Assembly: GCA_020426505.1 (NCBI GenBank)
Contig: JAGQPX010000017.1
Span: 1-64,000, forward strand
DNA from: Planctomycetaceae bacterium
GTDB lineage: Bacteria; Planctomycetota; Planctomycetia; Planctomycetales; Planctomycetaceae
Length of the DNA stretch: 64,000 nucleotides
Reading direction: 5' to 3'
Shown piece after piece: positions 17,202-27,200 of the stretch (its first letter is position 1; every line of letters starts with the position of its first letter). Both the position numbers and the translations under genes were made by a program. Under the pieces are notes generated by a model that did not search any database, was not told where the DNA came from, and saw only the letters and a program-made list of their open reading frames with translations.

Positions 17202-17884
17202 GGCGATCCTCCAACCACTCGCCCTCCGCTCAATCGCACGCAGCGGTTTGACATTCGTGTGGCTTGTGATTCGTTATGAGTGACGATCACCATTGACCGT
17301 TTTCCATTCTCGCTCATCCATCGTTTCAGCAATGTCTCGACTTGCGACGACGTGTGTGGATCCAGCGATGATGTTGGCTCGTCGAGTAACAGAACCTGTG
17401 GACCAAGTTGCAATGCGCGGATGAGTGCAACGACCTGTGACTCGCCGCCTGAGAGATCAGCTATCGTGCGTTCGAGGAAACCGGAGTCACGCCCCATCGA
17501 CTTCAACCATTCGATGATCGACGACTCCTCGAACGTTTGCTCACGATGACTGGCAAAGGCGAACGGCAACTGGAGGTTCTCGCGAACTGTCCCCTCGGTC
17601 AGCATCGGCCTCTGCTGCACGTAAACGACATGTGAGCGGAAATCGGGCACACCGTCGTCCGAAATCAACACACCGTTGAGGGTGACCTCTCCACTCTCGA
17701 TTGGATCGAGCAATGCCAGTGACCGCAGCAGGAGTGACTTGCCGGCTCCCGGTGGACCAACGATGGCGACTGACTCTCCGGGCGAGATGGCCAGTGATAC
17801 GTCGTCCAACAGCAGCGTGCCGTCGTCGGCCCGGCGACGGAGTCGCTCGGCACGTAACAGCGGAGGCGAGGCGACCTCGGTCAC
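17198..17884 (-). CDS. fetA: FetA-like ABC transporter ATP-binding protein
   Basis: This 228-residue ATPase has Walker [10 protein letters not shown]-loop YVQQRPML, signature LSGGESQ, Walker [13 protein letters not shown] and the switch His in VIVTHNE. It is expected to drive the adjacent FetB permease. I place the start at GTG 17884, because GTGA overlaps the proA stop codon and the protein then begins [15 protein letters not shown], as expected for the family; a longer reading frame would run far into proA. Both ends of the gene overlap neighbours by four bases. Confidence 0.9.
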   Translation of the reverse strand: MTEVASPPLLRAERLRRRADDGTLLLDDVSLAISPGESVAIVGPPGAGKSLLLRSLALLDPIESGEVTLNGVLISDDGVPDFRSHVVYVQQRPMLTEGTVRENLQLPFAFASHREQTFEESSIIEWLKSMGRDSGFLERTIADLSGGESQVVALIRALQLGPQVLLLDEPTSSLDPHTSSQVETLLKRWMSENGKRSMVIVTHNESQATRMSNRCVRLSGGRVVGGSP

Positions 17885-19137
17885 TTGATCTGGCCGTTGC
17901 CGTGGACAACGTACTTGTAGGTGGTCAGTTCCTTCAGGCCGCACGGACCACGGGCATGGAAGCGATCCGTGCTGATGCCGATCTCGGCTCCCAGTCCGAA
18001 CTCGCCGCCGTCGTTGAACCGCGTGCTTGCGTTCACCATCACAGCGGACGAGTCGACCGTTGTGAGGAACAGATTGGCCGCTGTCAGATCGTTGGTGACG
18101 ATGTTGTCCGTGTGATGTGAGCCGTACTCGTCAATGTGCTGCATGGCCGTCTCGACGTCGTCGACGACTCGCACTGAGAGAATCAGGTCGAGGTACTCTG
18201 TGTGGTAATCCTCGTCCGTCGCTGCCGTGGCGAATGAGATCAACTCCCTTGTGCGGGCATCGCCTCGAAGTTCGCACCCCGCGTTCTTGAGTTGCTCAGC
18301 CACGCGCGGCAGGAACTCGCCGGCGATGTCCTTGTGGACGAGCAACGTTTCAGCCGCGTTGCAGACACCCGGCCGCTGACACTTGCTGTTGACGGTGATT
18401 TCGCACGCCATGTCGAGGTCAGCGGCTTTGTCCACATAGAGATGGCAGATGCCGTCGAAGTGCTTGATCACCGGCATACGTGCTTCGGCTGCGACGCGTT
18501 CGATGAGCGACTTTCCACCTCGGGGGATGGTCACATCGATCAGGTCTTCCATCTGCAGAAAGTGGCCGACCGCTTCGCGATCAGTCGTTTCGACGAGTTG
18601 AACCGCGTGCCGTGGGAGGCCGACTTCATCAAGTGTCTCGGCCAGCATCTTGTAAAACGCCTGATTGCTGTGGAGTGCCTCCTTGCCGCCGCGCAGGATG
18701 ACAGCGTTGCCGCTCTTCACACAGATGGCAGCCGCATCAACCGTTACGTTGGGCCGTGACTCATAAATGAAGAACACCACGCCCAACGGCACCCGCACGC
18801 GGGTGACCAGCAGGCCGTTCGGACGGACGTTGCTGTCAATCACTTCGCCGATCGGGTTCGGCAGCAATGCGATCTCTTCGAGCGCGAAAGCGATGCCCTC
18901 CAGCCGTTCGTCAGTCAATCGCAGCCGGTCGATGGCAGCCGAGTTGAGACCGTACTCGGGAGCTTGCTCCAAATCCTTCGCATTCGCAGCGACAAGTTCA
19001 TCGCCCCGTTCGCGGATGAGCGCAGCCGCGCGGTGGAGCCAGGCGTTCTTCTGCTCGCCGGTGGCAGCGACCAGACCACGTGAGGCGTGCCTGGCCTGCT
19101 CGGCGAGCCCATGTGTGTAGGAAGTGAGATCGTTCAT
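17881..19137 (-). CDS. proA: gamma-glutamyl phosphate reductase (proline biosynthesis)
   Basis: This 418-residue NADPH-dependent enzyme reduces gamma-glutamyl phosphate to glutamate semialdehyde. Diagnostic segments are [41 protein letters not shown], and [19 protein letters not shown] with the catalytic Cys, ending [16 protein letters not shown], typical of ProA. I chose ATG 19137 (MNDLTSY), matching the usual N-terminus; a GTG at 19155 is six codons upstream. Length is normal. proB is not in the window. Its stop overlaps fetA by four bases, an unusual pairing with a transporter. Confidence 0.95.
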   Translation of the reverse strand: MNDLTSYTHGLAEQARHASRGLVAATGEQKNAWLHRAAALIRERGDELVAANAKDLEQAPEYGLNSAAIDRLRLTDERLEGIAFALEEIALLPNPIGEVIDSNVRPNGLLVTRVRVPLGVVFFIYESRPNVTVDAAAICVKSGNAVILRGGKEALHSNQAFYKMLAETLDEVGLPRHAVQLVETTDREAVGHFLQMEDLIDVTIPRGGKSLIERVAAEARMPVIKHFDGICHLYVDKAADLDMACEITVNSKCQRPGVCNAAETLLVHKDIAGEFLPRVAEQLKNAGCELRGDARTRELISFATAATDEDYHTEYLDLILSVRVVDDVETAMQHIDEYGSHHTDNIVTNDLTAANLFLTTVDSSAVMVNASTRFNDGGEFGLGAEIGISTDRFHARGPCGLKELTTYKYVVHGNGQIK

Positions 19138-19205
19138 TCCTGCATCATCCAACACACCACTTCACGCCGCAAGCGTGATTTGCCAGCCAGAGTGAAACCG
19201 ATTAA

Positions 19206-19278
19206 CCGGGTCTGACCAATGGGAAGGCCCGGTTCGGCGTTCGCAGGGTCATCCGCTACGCTTCTGACCCTGCCACCC
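19206..19278. repeat. palindromic repeat family 1, copy A
   Basis: Left end CCGGGTCTGACCAATGGGAA, right end CTTCTGACCCTGCCACCC. The two halves are imperfect inverted repeats. It is homologous to 38394-38480 (same orientation) and 41465-41544 (opposite orientation). It lies upstream of proA, downstream of the gene ending at 19315. Confidence 0.75.
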
Positions 19279-19314
19279 ACCCTCAAAAGCGGATTTAAAA
19301 CCGGCTCATGCAAA

Positions 19315-19923
19315 TTACTGCGGCAATGACAGATCGACTTCTGCGGCGACCTGCCTCGGTCGGGGATGCAGGCGATTCTGGTAGACATCGAGGACCAGAT
19401 CGATCCGCTCCTCGCGGGAGAGATCCGGGAAGTACTCGCGGAGGTATCCGAGCAGGATCGGCTCGTCATCGATGTCGCTGGCCAGCATGCGGCGTTTGAG
19501 CAACTCGGTGTCCGTTGTGGCGTACTTTTGTTCGAACCGCTTGCGAAGCGCCGGCTTGTCGAGGGCCATGTTGTAGGCGGACCACTTCTGTTTGGTGATC
19601 ATGGCCCGGCGGACCGCTCGCTGCCGCTGCATCTCGTGCATCAGCACATGATCGGTCGCGTTGTCCAGTTCGATGAAGCGGTCTGGATTCTGCCCGATGA
19701 TGATGGCTGCGGCCCGTTGCCGCACTTCGAAGGGCAGGTCCCAGTTGTAGAGATCCGAGTCCGCAGTGGCGGAGATGACCGATGAGGTGACCGTCGCCGG
19801 AAGCTGGACGACAGCGGGCATCTCCCAGCGGTAACGCGTGTAGGCGTATGTCAGCGCGACCCCTACCACGAGACCACCGAGAAACTTTCCGATGCTGAAC
19901 CCGTCACTCTCAGACGCAGCCAT
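19315..19923 (-). CDS. N-terminally anchored protein of unknown function
   Basis: This 202-residue protein is not recognised. One hydrophobic segment near the N-terminus (IGKFLGGLVVGVALTYAYT, residues 11-29) is followed by a charged, mostly helical region. Notable are the block QRAAAIIIGQNPDRFIELDN, a basic stretch RQRAVRRAMITKQKW and a C-terminal EREERIDL-like acidic/hydrophobic region (LSREERIDLVLDVYQNRLH). The start ATG at 19923 has AAAGAG six bases upstream. It is likely a single-pass membrane protein with a soluble domain. It is transcribed in the same direction as proA but separated by a repeat element. Confidence 0.7.
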   Translation of the reverse strand: MAASESDGFSIGKFLGGLVVGVALTYAYTRYRWEMPAVVQLPATVTSSVISATADSDLYNWDLPFEVRQRAAAIIIGQNPDRFIELDNATDHVLMHEMQRQRAVRRAMITKQKWSAYNMALDKPALRKRFEQKYATTDTELLKRRMLASDIDDEPILLGYLREYFPDLSREERIDLVLDVYQNRLHPRPRQVAAEVDLSLPQ

Positions 19924-20032
19924 GAGTCGCTCTTTCCCTCAGATTCGGAGATCGACCAAAGTTCAGTTGCCGTCACGCTCGGCATGATGAAGGAGCTAGA
20001 AGTGTTCGTTTGCGATGAATGGAAACGCGTGT

Positions 20033-20070
20033 GAGCGTCACTGTCATCACGGCGGAGCGTGATGACTACT
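20033..20070. repeat. palindromic repeat family 3, copy 1
   Basis: A 38-base sequence identical to 31501-31538, about 11.5 kb away. It contains a hairpin with 9-bp arms, GTCATCACG and CGTGATGAC, around a 6-base loop (20043-20066). Confidence 0.8.
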
Positions 20071-20081
20071 CTCGTGTGCGC

Positions 20082-20113
20082 AAAAAAGTGGGCACCGGCA
20101 TGATACCGGTGCC
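20082..20113 (-). terminator. rho-independent terminator of the YTV-like gene
   Basis: Read on the minus strand, GGCACCGG pairs with CCGGTGCC across a 7-base loop (20091-20113) and is followed by CAC and TTTTTT (20082-20087). It lies 64 bp beyond the stop of the minus-strand gene ending at 20177, the correct place and direction for its terminator. Confidence 0.8.
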
Positions 20114-20176
20114 GCGAGGGGTGAGGTTTCACTCTGATTCTCGCGCCGAGTTCGCACTCGGCCACTGGGTCATGTT

Positions 20177-21289
20177 TCAGTCGGCTGCAGCGATCGCGGG
20201 CAGTGCCGGACCTTCGGTCGCCTTGTGAGCCGGGCTGCGTCGACGGGAGGGCCGCCAGCCGACGGTTGTCTCTTCCAGTTTGGAATCATTCAATCCGAAT
20301 TCATTGAGATCACCAAACGGAGCTGGCTCATTGGACGAAGAAGGTTGTGCTTGTCGAATCGGCTGCTCGTAGCTGTTCAGTTCGATCCCGGAATTCGTGT
20401 TGGCAGCCGCTTCCTTCTTCTTGCGGATGGCTTCTGCTTCAGCGGTGCGGTCGGGTGTCGGTCCCGAGGCGGTTGCGGTTGTGCTGCCGCCGAACGGATC
20501 AACGTATGCGTAACGAGTGCGGGTGCCGACCGCGACCGTCTTGGTCTCGGTGTAGGGCACACTCACGGTGACTTCCTTCTCTTCATACTCGGTGATCTGA
20601 CGGGCGACGCGTTGAGTCGTTTCGTATGGCTCCATCTGGGCGACGTTGTAGGTCACCGTGCGGGTCGAAGGAATTGCGACAGTGCGCTGAACGGGCACAC
20701 TCACCGTGCGAACGTCGGGCACGAAGTGTCGCTGCGTGATGTAGTTCGGCGTGAAGGCCATCCGCATCTCGTAGCTCTGACGATTCATCCAGCCGAGCAG
20801 GCCGGGACGTCGGTCGTAGTCGCAGGCACAGCCCTTCTGGACCGGCTGACGCACGCTGACCCAACGGCTGTTGTTGATGCACTGCTGACGACACTCGGTC
20901 ACGTTCTGGTATTGAACGGTCGGCACCTCAGCCGTCTTTTGCACCATAATCTGACGATAGGCCGTGACAGGCTTATCCTCATACACCGTGCGGACGACCG
21001 GCTGCTTGACCATGCGGGTCTCCTGTCGGTACTTCACAACAGGCACGTCCTGATAGACGGTTTCCTGGACCGGCTGAACGCACTGTGCGACGGGTTGAAC
21101 CGCACAGACGTTGCACGGATCTGCCATCGCCACTTGTCCGTAGATCGGCGCGGCTGCGGCGGGGGCGACTGCCGGCTGGCAGTTGCAATTGCTACCGAAG
21201 GGGCCCCATTGGGCCTCTGCGGAGTGAGTCAGGGCACATGTGAGAGCGATCACCAGTAGGCGAACGCTCCGAGATCGGAGAGTCAGCAT
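20177..21289 (-). CDS. exported YTV-type repeat protein (planctomycete cell-envelope type)
   Basis: This 370-residue protein has a signal peptide (residues 1-26, VRLLVIALTCALTHSAEA). The body is built from short Val/Thr/Tyr/Arg repeats such as QETVYQDVPVVKYRQET, VVRTVYEDKPVTAYRQI, VRTVSVPVQRTVAIPSTRTV and EVTVSVPYTETKTV. There are scattered cysteines, including a CNCQP pair at the mature N-terminus and GCACDYDRRPGL in the middle. The pattern resembles the YTV repeats described in Rhodopirellula envelope proteins, so a structural role is plausible. The C-terminal 100 residues are low complexity. The start ATG has AGGA about eight bases upstream; a terminator follows. Assignment to the YTV group is by pattern only. 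Confidence 0.75.
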   Translation of the reverse strand: MLTLRSRSVRLLVIALTCALTHSAEAQWGPFGSNCNCQPAVAPAAAAPIYGQVAMADPCNVCAVQPVAQCVQPVQETVYQDVPVVKYRQETRMVKQPVVRTVYEDKPVTAYRQIMVQKTAEVPTVQYQNVTECRQQCINNSRWVSVRQPVQKGCACDYDRRPGLLGWMNRQSYEMRMAFTPNYITQRHFVPDVRTVSVPVQRTVAIPSTRTVTYNVAQMEPYETTQRVARQITEYEEKEVTVSVPYTETKTVAVGTRTRYAYVDPFGGSTTATASGPTPDRTAEAEAIRKKKEAAANTNSGIELNSYEQPIRQAQPSSSNEPAPFGDLNEFGLNDSKLEETTVGWRPSRRRSPAHKATEGPALPAIAAAD

Positions 21290-21561
21290 CGTACAGTCCT
21301 ACCACTTGCGGGAAGAGATGGGAGAGGGTCTGAAAGGGAAGTGGGAAACAACCGACACAGCCGGGGGGATGACTGTGGGCGGGATAACTTCCGAAGGTGG
21401 CGAGGCGAACGCTTGCCGGGGTTTCGGATGTCGGATCGGCGGATGCCGCCGGTCGTCTCCCAAGTGGATCGGAGTTTTATGCCGATCCGCCGGGGGGGTC
21501 AAGACGGACAGCAGGAATTGCCGGACGATTCTCCGGCGTTTTGTTGTTTTTACACGGGGAA

Positions 21562-21634
21562 GGGGTCAGGCACCAATTCGGATCAGGCGCCGTGAGGAAT
21601 CTCGCGCCATCCCGCCGAATTGGTGCCTGACCCC
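21562..21634. repeat. 20-bp perfect inverted repeat (GTCAGGCACCA type)
   Basis: GGGGTCAGGCACCAATTCGG (21562-21581) and its exact reverse complement (21615-21634) enclose 33 bases. The right arm ends five bases from the stop of the CNNM gene, so it could act as its terminator. The GTCAGGCACC core resembles REP-like palindromes known from many bacteria. The rest of the 350-bp gap 21290-21639 shows nothing recognisable. Confidence 0.75.
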
Positions 21635-21639
21635 GTCGA

Positions 21640-22641
21640 TCACAGGGCGAGATCCCCCGTCGGGGTCGCTGGGCGGAAGAGTTGCTCGCATAACCCGCGG
21701 CTGTTCACGACACCTCTCACCGTTTCCCCCTCCTTCACCACGCCGTACAGCTCGCCGTCGATCTGCAGCTGCTGCAGCGCATCCAGCTTCGACGCCGAGG
21801 GAGAGAGTATGGGCATCGGTCGGAACAGAGATCGTAATGGCCCCGTATCCGTCAGCACATCCAGAACCCGGATGTACGCAAACCAGTCCTCCGCCGCTGA
21901 GGCACGATGCAACGCGACCAGCGGTGTCGCATACCGCCTTGCGAATTTCAGAATCTCTTCCCTGCTCGACTCTTCGCTGACGCCCAATACACGATCGCAC
22001 GGCGTCATGGAATCCGTCACGGGTAATGGGGCCGTCTGAAGCACGCCGTTCGCCAGTCGGTTCTGCACGTCAGTCAACAGCCCTTCGTGTCGTCCCTGTG
22101 TCATCAGTTGAACCAACCGACTGCGGCCGAGGAACAACTCGGTTCGCCTGCCCCCTTCCGGATACAATCGCTCAATCAACTTCGTCACTCCGACCAGCGG
22201 CCAACTGGCCGGCATCAGCAGATAGTAAGCCGCCATGAAAAGCGTCGAGTCTCGCCGCAGCAGACTCAAAGGAGCCCGGTAGTACAGGTTCTTCGGAAGC
22301 AGTTCTCCAAACAGAAACACCACTGGCGACATGAGCATCGTCGAGGCGATCTCTGTTACATTCGTCACCTGTCCAAACAGGACGACCACGCCCCAACTGA
22401 TGGCGAACGTCGTCAGGAAATTGGCAAGGTTATTCCCCACGAGTGTCGTGGCGACAAAGTACGCCGGCTTGCGGGCGAACCACATCAACCGCTTCGCCAC
22501 GCGATCACCCGCTTGTGCATCGATGCTAAGTCGGGGAAAGCTGACTCGGTAGAAGCCTGTCTCCGAACCGCTGAAGAACGCAGACAGACGCAGTCCGATC
22601 GCGAACAGCAACAGCACAAATATCGGCTCGAACCAGCTCAT
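21640..22641 (-). CDS. CNNM/CorC-type (DUF21) transporter-like membrane protein
   Basis: This 333-residue protein has a CNNM transmembrane (DUF21) domain in residues 1-~170: LSAFFSGSETGFYRVSFPRL, the family signature around SGSETGF, then VGNNLANFLTTFAISWG and VFLFGELLPKNLYY. The C-terminal half (VTDSMTPCDRVLGV and YIRVLDVLTD) is a degenerate CBS-pair-like region. Family members are implicated in Mg2+ or Co2+ efflux. I place the start at ATG 22641, which overlaps the upstream methyltransferase stop (ATGA) and begins MSWFEPIFVLLL; a longer reading frame adds a poorly hydrophobic leader. Confidence 0.85.
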   Translation of the reverse strand: MSWFEPIFVLLLFAIGLRLSAFFSGSETGFYRVSFPRLSIDAQAGDRVAKRLMWFARKPAYFVATTLVGNNLANFLTTFAISWGVVVLFGQVTNVTEIASTMLMSPVVFLFGELLPKNLYYRAPLSLLRRDSTLFMAAYYLLMPASWPLVGVTKLIERLYPEGGRRTELFLGRSRLVQLMTQGRHEGLLTDVQNRLANGVLQTAPLPVTDSMTPCDRVLGVSEESSREEILKFARRYATPLVALHRASAAEDWFAYIRVLDVLTDTGPLRSLFRPMPILSPSASKLDALQQLQIDGELYGVVKEGETVRGVVNSRGLCEQLFRPATPTGDLAL

Positions 22642-23342
22642 CGTCTCAACTCCAGCAGTTGAAACTGACCACGAAACGGAAAGCTGCACGCTCGTTGTTC
22701 CGCATCCATGATCTTCAAGTCGAAGCCCGCCTCGCCAGCCGAGTGCACGAACTCGACGAGTGGTGTCCGTCCGGGATCAGCGAGCCAGCAGACTCCGTCG
22801 TCCGTCAGCATCTCACTCAAGAGGTTGAGAATCGGCTCGTGAAAACGCACCTCGTACAGCACGTCGCAGGCTAGGATCACCGGGAACTGTAGCGATGGCG
22901 GCTTACGCCAGTCGAGGACTCGGACGTCAGCACTCGGAAAGCCATTGAGGGCCGCGTTGTGTCTCGCGGCGTCGATTGTCGTCACCTCGCCGTCCGTCAT
23001 GAGGACGTTCCAACCCCGGAGCAAACCTGCGATGCCCACCAGCCCAAGTCCGCATCCGATTTCGAGGACACGTGTGCCGGACCGCCACTCCACATGGGCG
23101 AGTAACCGGGACATCGTCGTCGCCGCTGGCCACAGCGTCGCCCAGTAGGGCATCGCATCGTCCAGTCGATTCGCCTCGATCACATCCGGCAGATCGAGGA
23201 GTGCATCCGGAGTCTGCGGCACCATGAAGTCGATTGAAGTCCACCCCGCATCGATGTCGACCCTCCGCCAGCCGCCCGGAACATCGGGCAAGGGAAATCC
23301 TGACAGATCAGGCTCTCGGACTTGAGTCGAGTCGATTGACAT
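22638..23342 (-). CDS. class I SAM-dependent methyltransferase
   Basis: This protein of about 234 residues has the SAM-binding motif VLEIGCGLGLVGIAGLLRG (motif I), the acidic motif II MTDGEV, and VILACDVLYEVRFHEPIL, a pattern typical of METTL/ETFBKMT-like protein lysine methyltransferases. The preceding block MPYWATLWPAATTMSRLL is also typical of that group. Substrate unknown. The start at ATG 23342 is the first methionine before the conserved region; a start up to 23393 cannot be excluded since neither has a clear ribosome site. The stop overlaps the CNNM gene start. Confidence 0.82.
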   Translation of the reverse strand: MSIDSTQVREPDLSGFPLPDVPGGWRRVDIDAGWTSIDFMVPQTPDALLDLPDVIEANRLDDAMPYWATLWPAATTMSRLLAHVEWRSGTRVLEIGCGLGLVGIAGLLRGWNVLMTDGEVTTIDAARHNAALNGFPSADVRVLDWRKPPSLQFPVILACDVLYEVRFHEPILNLLSEMLTDDGVCWLADPGRTPLVEFVHSAGEAGFDLKIMDAEQRACSFPFRGQFQLLELRR

Positions 23343-23455
23343 CAGAATCGTAAATCTGTTGTGATCCCTGTTGAGAAGTCTTCGTTTCGTCAAGAAGCTT
23401 GGATGATGAGCGAATGACGAAAGTGAAACTGTTCAAAACATTGTAGGCTAAGCCG

Positions 23456-24022
23456 ATGCCCGCTACACCACCGCCAGACTGGGTGTACTACGTCTGTGGG
23501 ATTCTGCTGCTCATCGGCAATCTGGGTGCATGGATCGCCACGCTGTTCATGATGCCGGGCAACTGGCTGATCGTCGCCTTCGCTGCCCTGTCCGCCTACT
23601 TTCTCCCGGAAACCGAACAGGGACTGGGCTTCGGCTGGACGTTCGTGGCGATCCTGGGTGGTCTGGCACTTTTCGGTGAGTTCGTCGAGTTTTTCGGGAG
23701 CGCGTCGAAGGCCAAGCTGCACGGCGCCAGTCGCCGTTCACTCGTGCTCTCGATTGTCCTGGCCATGCTGCTGGCGACCGTCGGAGGCGTGGTCGGTGCC
23801 CCGCTCGGTCTGATCGGCGGGGTAGTCCTGATCATCGTGGGAGGCGCCGCAGGCGCCTTCATTGGCACCTACATCGGTGAGAGCTGGAAAGGCCGTCCTC
23901 ACCAGGAACGCTGGGCCATCAGCCGTGCTGCCCTCTTCGGCCGACTGTTCGGCACAGCGGGTAAACTCATCATCGGCATGGTCATGGTCTGTCTGACAGC
24001 GATGGCCGCGTTCTACTTCTGA
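23456..24022 (+). CDS. DUF456 family membrane protein
   Basis: This 188-residue, highly hydrophobic, Gly/Ala-rich protein has about four to five membrane segments, including YYVCGILLLIGNLGAWIATL, MMPGNWLIVAFAALSAYFL, a glycine-zipper-like central region (GGVVLIIVGGAAGAFIGTYI) and a C-terminal LIIGMVMVCLTAMAAFYF. The N-terminal PGNWLIV motif and glycine-rich middle are the hallmarks of DUF456. Function is unknown. It is divergent from the methyltransferase gene. Confidence 0.85.
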   Translation: MPATPPPDWVYYVCGILLLIGNLGAWIATLFMMPGNWLIVAFAALSAYFLPETEQGLGFGWTFVAILGGLALFGEFVEFFGSASKAKLHGASRRSLVLSIVLAMLLATVGGVVGAPLGLIGGVVLIIVGGAAGAFIGTYIGESWKGRPHQERWAISRAALFGRLFGTAGKLIIGMVMVCLTAMAAFYF

Positions 24023-24068
24023 GTTGGGTCGGTTGATCTGTCGGTCATGTGGATGAACTGACGCCAAA

Positions 24069-24132
24069 CAGCCGCGCCCGTCAGGAAGCGGATCAGGGAG
24101 ATGTGTGTTCCGCTCCCTGACGGTCTCGGCTG
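24069..24132. repeat. palindromic repeat family 2, copy 2
   Basis: Begins CAGCCGCGCCCGTCAGGAAG and ends CGGTCTCGGCTG, with inner arms AGCGGATCAGGGAG and TTCCGCTCCCTGA. It is homologous to 5301-5367. It lies between the DUF456 gene and the convergent cytochrome-propeller gene. Confidence 0.75.
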
Positions 24133-24201
24133 GTTCGACATCCCTGTGAACCACGCTGATTGTTCAAGTCGATTCCCGACGTGCGACCCAACGGCATGCA
24201 C

Positions 24202-27200
24202 TCACTGCGGCGGGGTGCGGGCGATGACGTAGGCGAACAGGTCACGCAGCTCTTCGTCCGACAGTTTGTCGACCACGCCATCGGGCATGATGGATTTGTC
24301 CATCGCCTGCAGGATTTCGATGTCATCGCGATTGACGAGTGTCGTCTCGTTGTTGGCACCACGCAGCGTGACGGTGGTGGGTGTCTGGTCGTCGATCAAT
24401 CCAGTCAGCACGAGGCCGTCGGTCGTCAGGATTTGATACTGCGTAAACTCTTCACGAATGGCGGCTGAGGGGTCGACAATTGCGAGCAGCAGGAAGTCGA
24501 GGTTCGTCCGCTCGTACCCGGTGAGATTCGGTCCCGTCTTACCCCCTTCGTCGAAGAGCGTGTGACAGACGCCGCAGTTCTTCTTGAACAATTCACGTCC
24601 ATGATGCGGGTCAGACTTGCTCTGACCGGACGAGGCCAGCATTCCACCGACCAATGACCGCAGACGTTCGATCTGCTGTTGCTTCTCCTCGGGAGTTGAG
24701 CGTGTCTTGCCCCAGAGTTTGTCCAGCGTGGCCTGCACCTCCGGGTCGTCATGGAGTCGCATCTGCTGGACGATGTCGAGCGGAACAGTGTCTCGTTTGA
24801 TGCGTCGAGACGTCAGCTCTTCAAGGAATTGCCGGGTCCAGGTCACTCGGCTCGCGAGCACACGTTGAGCCGTTGAACGCAGACCATGCTCGTCCGGGAG
24901 CGTTGACTGAAACCTGCTGCAGATCGTCTGCCCGATCTTCGGGTCTTCGTAGTTCATGAGCGCCTGTATGACGGCCCGCTTGACGGCTGACGACTTCGTC
25001 GAGGCAATCAGTCCCAACAGGGGCGAGACCACTTGCGGCTTGTCGATCTGTCCCAGGATTTCGATGTACGACAGACGCAGCGGCGTGTCGGCAGCCTCAT
25101 CGCGCACCACCGTCAATGCACTCTCGACCGCGTCGTCCTTCCCCAGTCGCAATGCAAGAGCGAGGTCCGAGTTGCCGAGTGACTGCTGATACTCCTCCAG
25201 TCCGGTCGCGAGTGACTCCGGCAGACCCGCGATCTCACGCCCTTGGTACGCCTCCAGAAATCCATTCATCAGCAATTTGGTCGCGTCTTGAGACGGCGAG
25301 AGTTCGAGCAATCGGGCACATGCCTGCAGCGGGGCCAAGCCGACTTCCGCCTCGGCGTCACTCGCTGCCGCGACCGAGTCCTCCATCACGAAACGTTGCA
25401 TCACGCGCGGCAGGATGATCTCTTCGACCAATGGGAGACTCCAGAATTTCTCATCCTCGAACAGGCTCAGCACGGCCGCTCGAGACTCGGCCGGGCTCAT
25501 CGCCTCAGGCAATGGCACGCCCACTTGCGGATCAGCACGGTCGCCACAGTGAGCCTCCAGTGCCCACCACAATAGCAACGGCTGATGCAGGTCCGCACGG
25601 TCTTCGTCCCGTTGCAACAGCTCGCGAATGATGGGCAGAGAATAAGGCGTGTCGAACCGCTTGGCCGAGGAGGCGAGCTGCGTCCGGACCTGCACGTACG
25701 GTTCGGTCTTCGCCAGTTCGGCCAACTGTGTGCCGAGAGTGTCATTCAAACGACGTTGATCACCCAGTAGCCGTACCGTCCAGCGACGCATGTGTTCGTC
25801 ATGATGTGAGAGCAACTGTGACGCCAGGTCGAAACCAAATCGCCCCGCCAGGTGCAGCGTCCACAACGCCTCCAGTGACCGCCCGTCACTCGCGTCATTG
25901 ACGAGTTCCAACAACCGCAAAACGGTCTTATCCGCTTGCGGCTTAGCGACACCAGCGGACGTCCCCTGCCTGAGAAACGATGCATCGAGCCGTTCGCCCA
26001 ACACGCGCACCGACGTCTGTCGCCAGAACTTGTTGGGGTGAGCGAAGAGTTCGATCAACTCATCATCACTGAGAGCGGCGAGGTCCATCGGGTCCCACGG
26101 GTCGTCGCCGGTGGGCTCAAAGGAGTCGTTCTGCAAGCGATAGATGCGGCCACTCGTCTTGTGCCAGTTGTCACGCGGGTCGACGTGAGTGAGTCGTGTG
26201 TCGTACCAGTCGGCAATGTAGACCGCGCCGTCCGGACCGACTTCGACACACACCGGGCGGAACCACCGGTCGGGGGTGGTCACGACCGGAGGTCGATCGA
26301 TGGTGCGGTAGGTCGACGTGTCCTCGAACATCTCGCTTGCCCAGACACGATTGTGCAGGGCATTTGCTGCGATCACATTGCCGTGGTACGTCTTCGGCAG
26401 CGAGCCGCCCTCGTAGATGACGAACGTCTGCGGAAAGCGGTCCTGGTCCCCCTCATGTCGCATGTGCACAAAGTGGCCGAAGGCGTAGGGGTTCGTGAGT
26501 GGTCCATGTTTGCCCCAGTTCTTCTCGGCATAGGAGCCCTGCGTGTAATACATGCCCCGGGTGTTCCCATGATTCGTCCCGGAGAACACGCGGCCTTTGC
26601 CGTCGATCTCCGAAGAGAACGTGTTGCCGCCTCCTTCTGCGAAGATCTCGAAGAACTGCAGATCGGGGTGATACCGCCAGATGTTCTGCCCTTCCCAGCG
26701 AACGTTCTTGGTCACAGCTGATGAGACATTGCCGGTCGTCGTCGAGCCGTTCGCACCGTACAGCCAACCGTCCGGTCCCCAACGCAGACTGTTCGCCACT
26801 GAATGCGTGTCCTCGATGCCGAAACCGGACAGATGCACGACCGGATCTCCATCGGGAACGTCATCGCGGTCGACATCGGGATAGAACAACAGGTAAGGCG
26901 GGTTCAACACCCAGATGCCACCGTGCCCCGTCGCGACTGCTGAAACGATGTTCAGCCCGGTGAGGACATCGGTGTGCTTGTCGTACGTTCCGTCGCCATT
27001 CGTGTCGTCGTAGACGGTGATCTTGTCCTTGCCTCGCACATGATTCGGCGGTGCCGGCGGGACCTTGTCGAAAACAGCTCGCAAGTGTTGATCATATCGG
27101 ATGACCTTCAGCCCCTCCGGAAACGGGTATTGCCGATACTGCACCACCCACAAGCGTCCGCGGTCATCGAAGTGCATGAACAAGGGTTGCTCGACCATCG

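Noticed and set aside
20225-21259. 344-codon open frame on the plus strand
   Set aside because: Antisense to the YTV-like gene, which has a signal peptide, ribosome site and terminator.
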